From positions 12,756,116 through 12,820,115 of the forward strand of contig JBBMNZ010000021.1 of the NCBI GenBank assembly GCA_037954325.1: 64,000 bases of DNA, written 5' to 3'. The notes below the pieces were generated by a model. The model was given only the letters and a program-made list of their open reading frames with translations. It made no database searches and had not been told where the DNA came from. The DNA comes from Fistularia commersonii. Its lineage: Eukaryota > Chordata > Actinopteri > Syngnathiformes > Fistulariidae. A program made the position numbers and the translations under genes. How positions within the stretch are numbered: position 1 is the first letter of the stretch; each line of letters begins with the position of its first letter. Shown here piece after piece: positions 62,584 to 64,000 of this stretch.

Positions 62584-63454
62584 CAGTGGAACTTCGACTT
62601 ACGAGCGCATCAATTTCCGCCGCCGTTTTTTTTTTTGAGTTAGGAGCGAGTGGGACCGGCTTTTGACACCGACGTGGTGTCGGACATGTCGCTCGCCACC
62701 AGGTGGCCCGGCGAAAAAAAAATTGAAAAACATGAGCGAGGGGTGCGTGTTGTCGACCGGTCCGTGAAGAGACGGAGAAGTTGTTGTTGGTGAGATAGCG
62801 AGACCGAGAGCGGTGTGATCGTTTTAAAAAGGCGAACGGCGTTCGCTAAATCACTCCGTCGCTAAATTAAGCTTAGCAATAAAGTGTAGCAAAGCGTGCA
62901 AGTTAAATTTAGCAACACATCGTAGCATCAAGTAAGTTAACAAGTAAGCACCAAATGAAAAACACCCCGATCTTCACGGTAAATACACTTAATGAAACCA
63001 ATTTATTTCTAAACATTCTCCTTTGTTATGTATTATTATTTTTTATACCGCCCATCCGGCCCATTGTGGGTCGCGCGGCATGCCGGATCCTATCCCAGCT
63101 GTTATCAGGCTAGAGGCAGGGTAGACCCAATAAAAAACAGCAAATTTTCTCAGTTTTTTCAAATTAACCTGCATGTTTTTGGACTGCGGGTGGAAACCGG
63201 AGAACCCGGAGAACATGCAAACTCCACACAGAAAGGTCCGCTTGTCAGAATCGAAGTTCATTTGTACAAGTGCTAACCACCGCGCCATCGTGCCGCCCCC
63301 GTTTTTCTTTATACCTTATTTGTTATTTATAAGCGCATTTTCTTATTTAAAAACAAAAGCGGTGGCCGACAACAGATTCGTTCAATTCTTTTTGATGGAA
63401 AACTTTAATATTTGAGCACAGAACAAATGAAACTCGTAAGTCAAGGTATTACTG
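62584..63454. mobile_element. Inverted-repeat DNA element with CTTCGACTTACGAG ends
   Basis: CAGTGGAACTTCGACTTACGAG-type left end and CTCGTAAGTCAAGGTATTACTG right end are inverted. About 870 bp without intact coding. The right part is interrupted by a SINE (63040-63305), so the true element is about 600 bp. The left arm near 62720-62940 contains internal short repeats (TTAAGCTTAGCAA, TTAAATTTAGCAA). Confidence 0.65.
63040..63305 (-). mobile_element. tRNA-derived SINE, reversed
   Basis: On the minus strand it opens GGCGGCACGATGGCGCGGTGG then TTAGCACTTG, a tRNA-like A box, followed by TGTGTGGAGTTTGCATGTTC and TTTCCACCCGCAGTCC, standard for this widespread fish SINE, and ends near AGCTGGGATAGGATCC. 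The B box is decayed. Confidence 0.75.
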
Positions 63455-64000
63455 TGTCTGGAATCGGATTGCCAAATGTGCCAAATGTGTTTGTAAAGTA
63501 CAATCTGTCGCTATGTAGAGATTTTAAGCGGCAAATTAGATTTAGGCACATTACATCTAATATTGATTTGAAACGCGATACGTAGAGGAACAGCTGGTCG
63601 GTCGTGCTGAGGCGACAAACGGCGGCGGTATTGATGCATCGCTTCGAAACCCATTTGTGTCGGAGCGGCTTCCCTTTACCTGCCGACAACTCCTAAAGCA
63701 TTTAAGTGCCAAAAATATCCGTTCTCACTGCATTATCCCAGCTCTCTGAATTAATAAACGTCCCAGCTGGGAACAGCGAGCCGCGCTCCACTTCTCTCAG
63801 CCCGGTGGTTTTGGGAAGCGCTATTGAAGTCGCTGCGTTTCTGCAGGCGAGGGACGCAACTGGATCTCACAAGGAACGTCATGCTGTGAATGTACGATTC
63901 GAGTCAAATAAAACAAAATCGCAGGTCTGTGATTAGGCGCTGAGACGTGAACTTTTGTAAAACACGTTTTAATCAGTTTACCACGTTCATCTCGGTGTCA

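Larger units (their letters stand above)
62348..64000. other. intron 20, incomplete
   Basis: No continuation of PDZ5 is found before the window ends. It holds a reversed hairpin repeat (62455-62575) and an inverted-repeat element (62584-63454) enclosing a SINE. 63460-64000 shows nothing recognised. Confidence 0.9.

Overview
The window is genomic DNA from a vertebrate, most probably a ray-finned fish. The evidence is intron-exon structure with GT-AG splice sites, long CA/TG and TA microsatellites, fish-type interspersed repeats (tRNA-derived SINE heads, LINE 3' tails, TA-flanked inverted-repeat elements, pogo-like and Penelope-like fragments) and a protein closely matching vertebrate MAGI1. 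No prokaryotic gene, rRNA, tRNA or CRISPR array was seen.

There is one recognisable gene, on the + strand and incomplete at both ends: magi1, encoding the scaffold membrane-associated guanylate kinase with inverted domain order 1. Twenty exons were placed by splice sites, reading phase and similarity to remembered vertebrate MAGI1. They lie between 15667 and 62347 and join in one open frame of 1,118 complete codons. Domain order is end of the guanylate kinase-like (GK) domain, WW1, WW2, PDZ1, PDZ2, Ser/Pro-rich linker, PDZ3, Gly/Ala/Ser linker, PDZ4, linker, and the first half of PDZ5. PDZ0 and most of GK lie before the window; the rest of PDZ5 and the C-terminus lie after it. Residue numbers below count from the first complete codon at 15669. 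Whether this is magi1a or magi1b cannot be decided here.

Layout: 1-15666 is treated as intron upstream of the first visible exon. It holds large TG/TATG arrays, a SINE-like repeat, a pogo-like transposon relic and one orphan coding-like segment (6297-6479). 15667-37660 holds the end of GK, both WW domains, PDZ1 and PDZ2. 37661-46210 is the largest internal intron, ending in a purine-rich then CpG-rich block with a possible internal first exon. 46211-49860 holds the linker exons. 49861-53875 is an intron with microsatellites, two copies of one TA-flanked element and a second GC-rich block. 53876-62347 holds PDZ3, PDZ4 and the start of PDZ5. 62348-64000 is intron with an inverted-repeat element enclosing a SINE.

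Most interesting points: the possible internal promoter, whose short first exon (ATG plus two codons, then a donor) has the right phase only for linker and later exons and would give a short isoform with PDZ3-PDZ5; the orphan coding-like exon at 6.3-6.5 kb; a tandem CAGCAG acceptor behind a 124-nt AG-free stretch; a mobile element ending 62 nt before the PDZ3 exon; and a tandem duplication later split by another copy of that element. I did not find a wholly new biological system.
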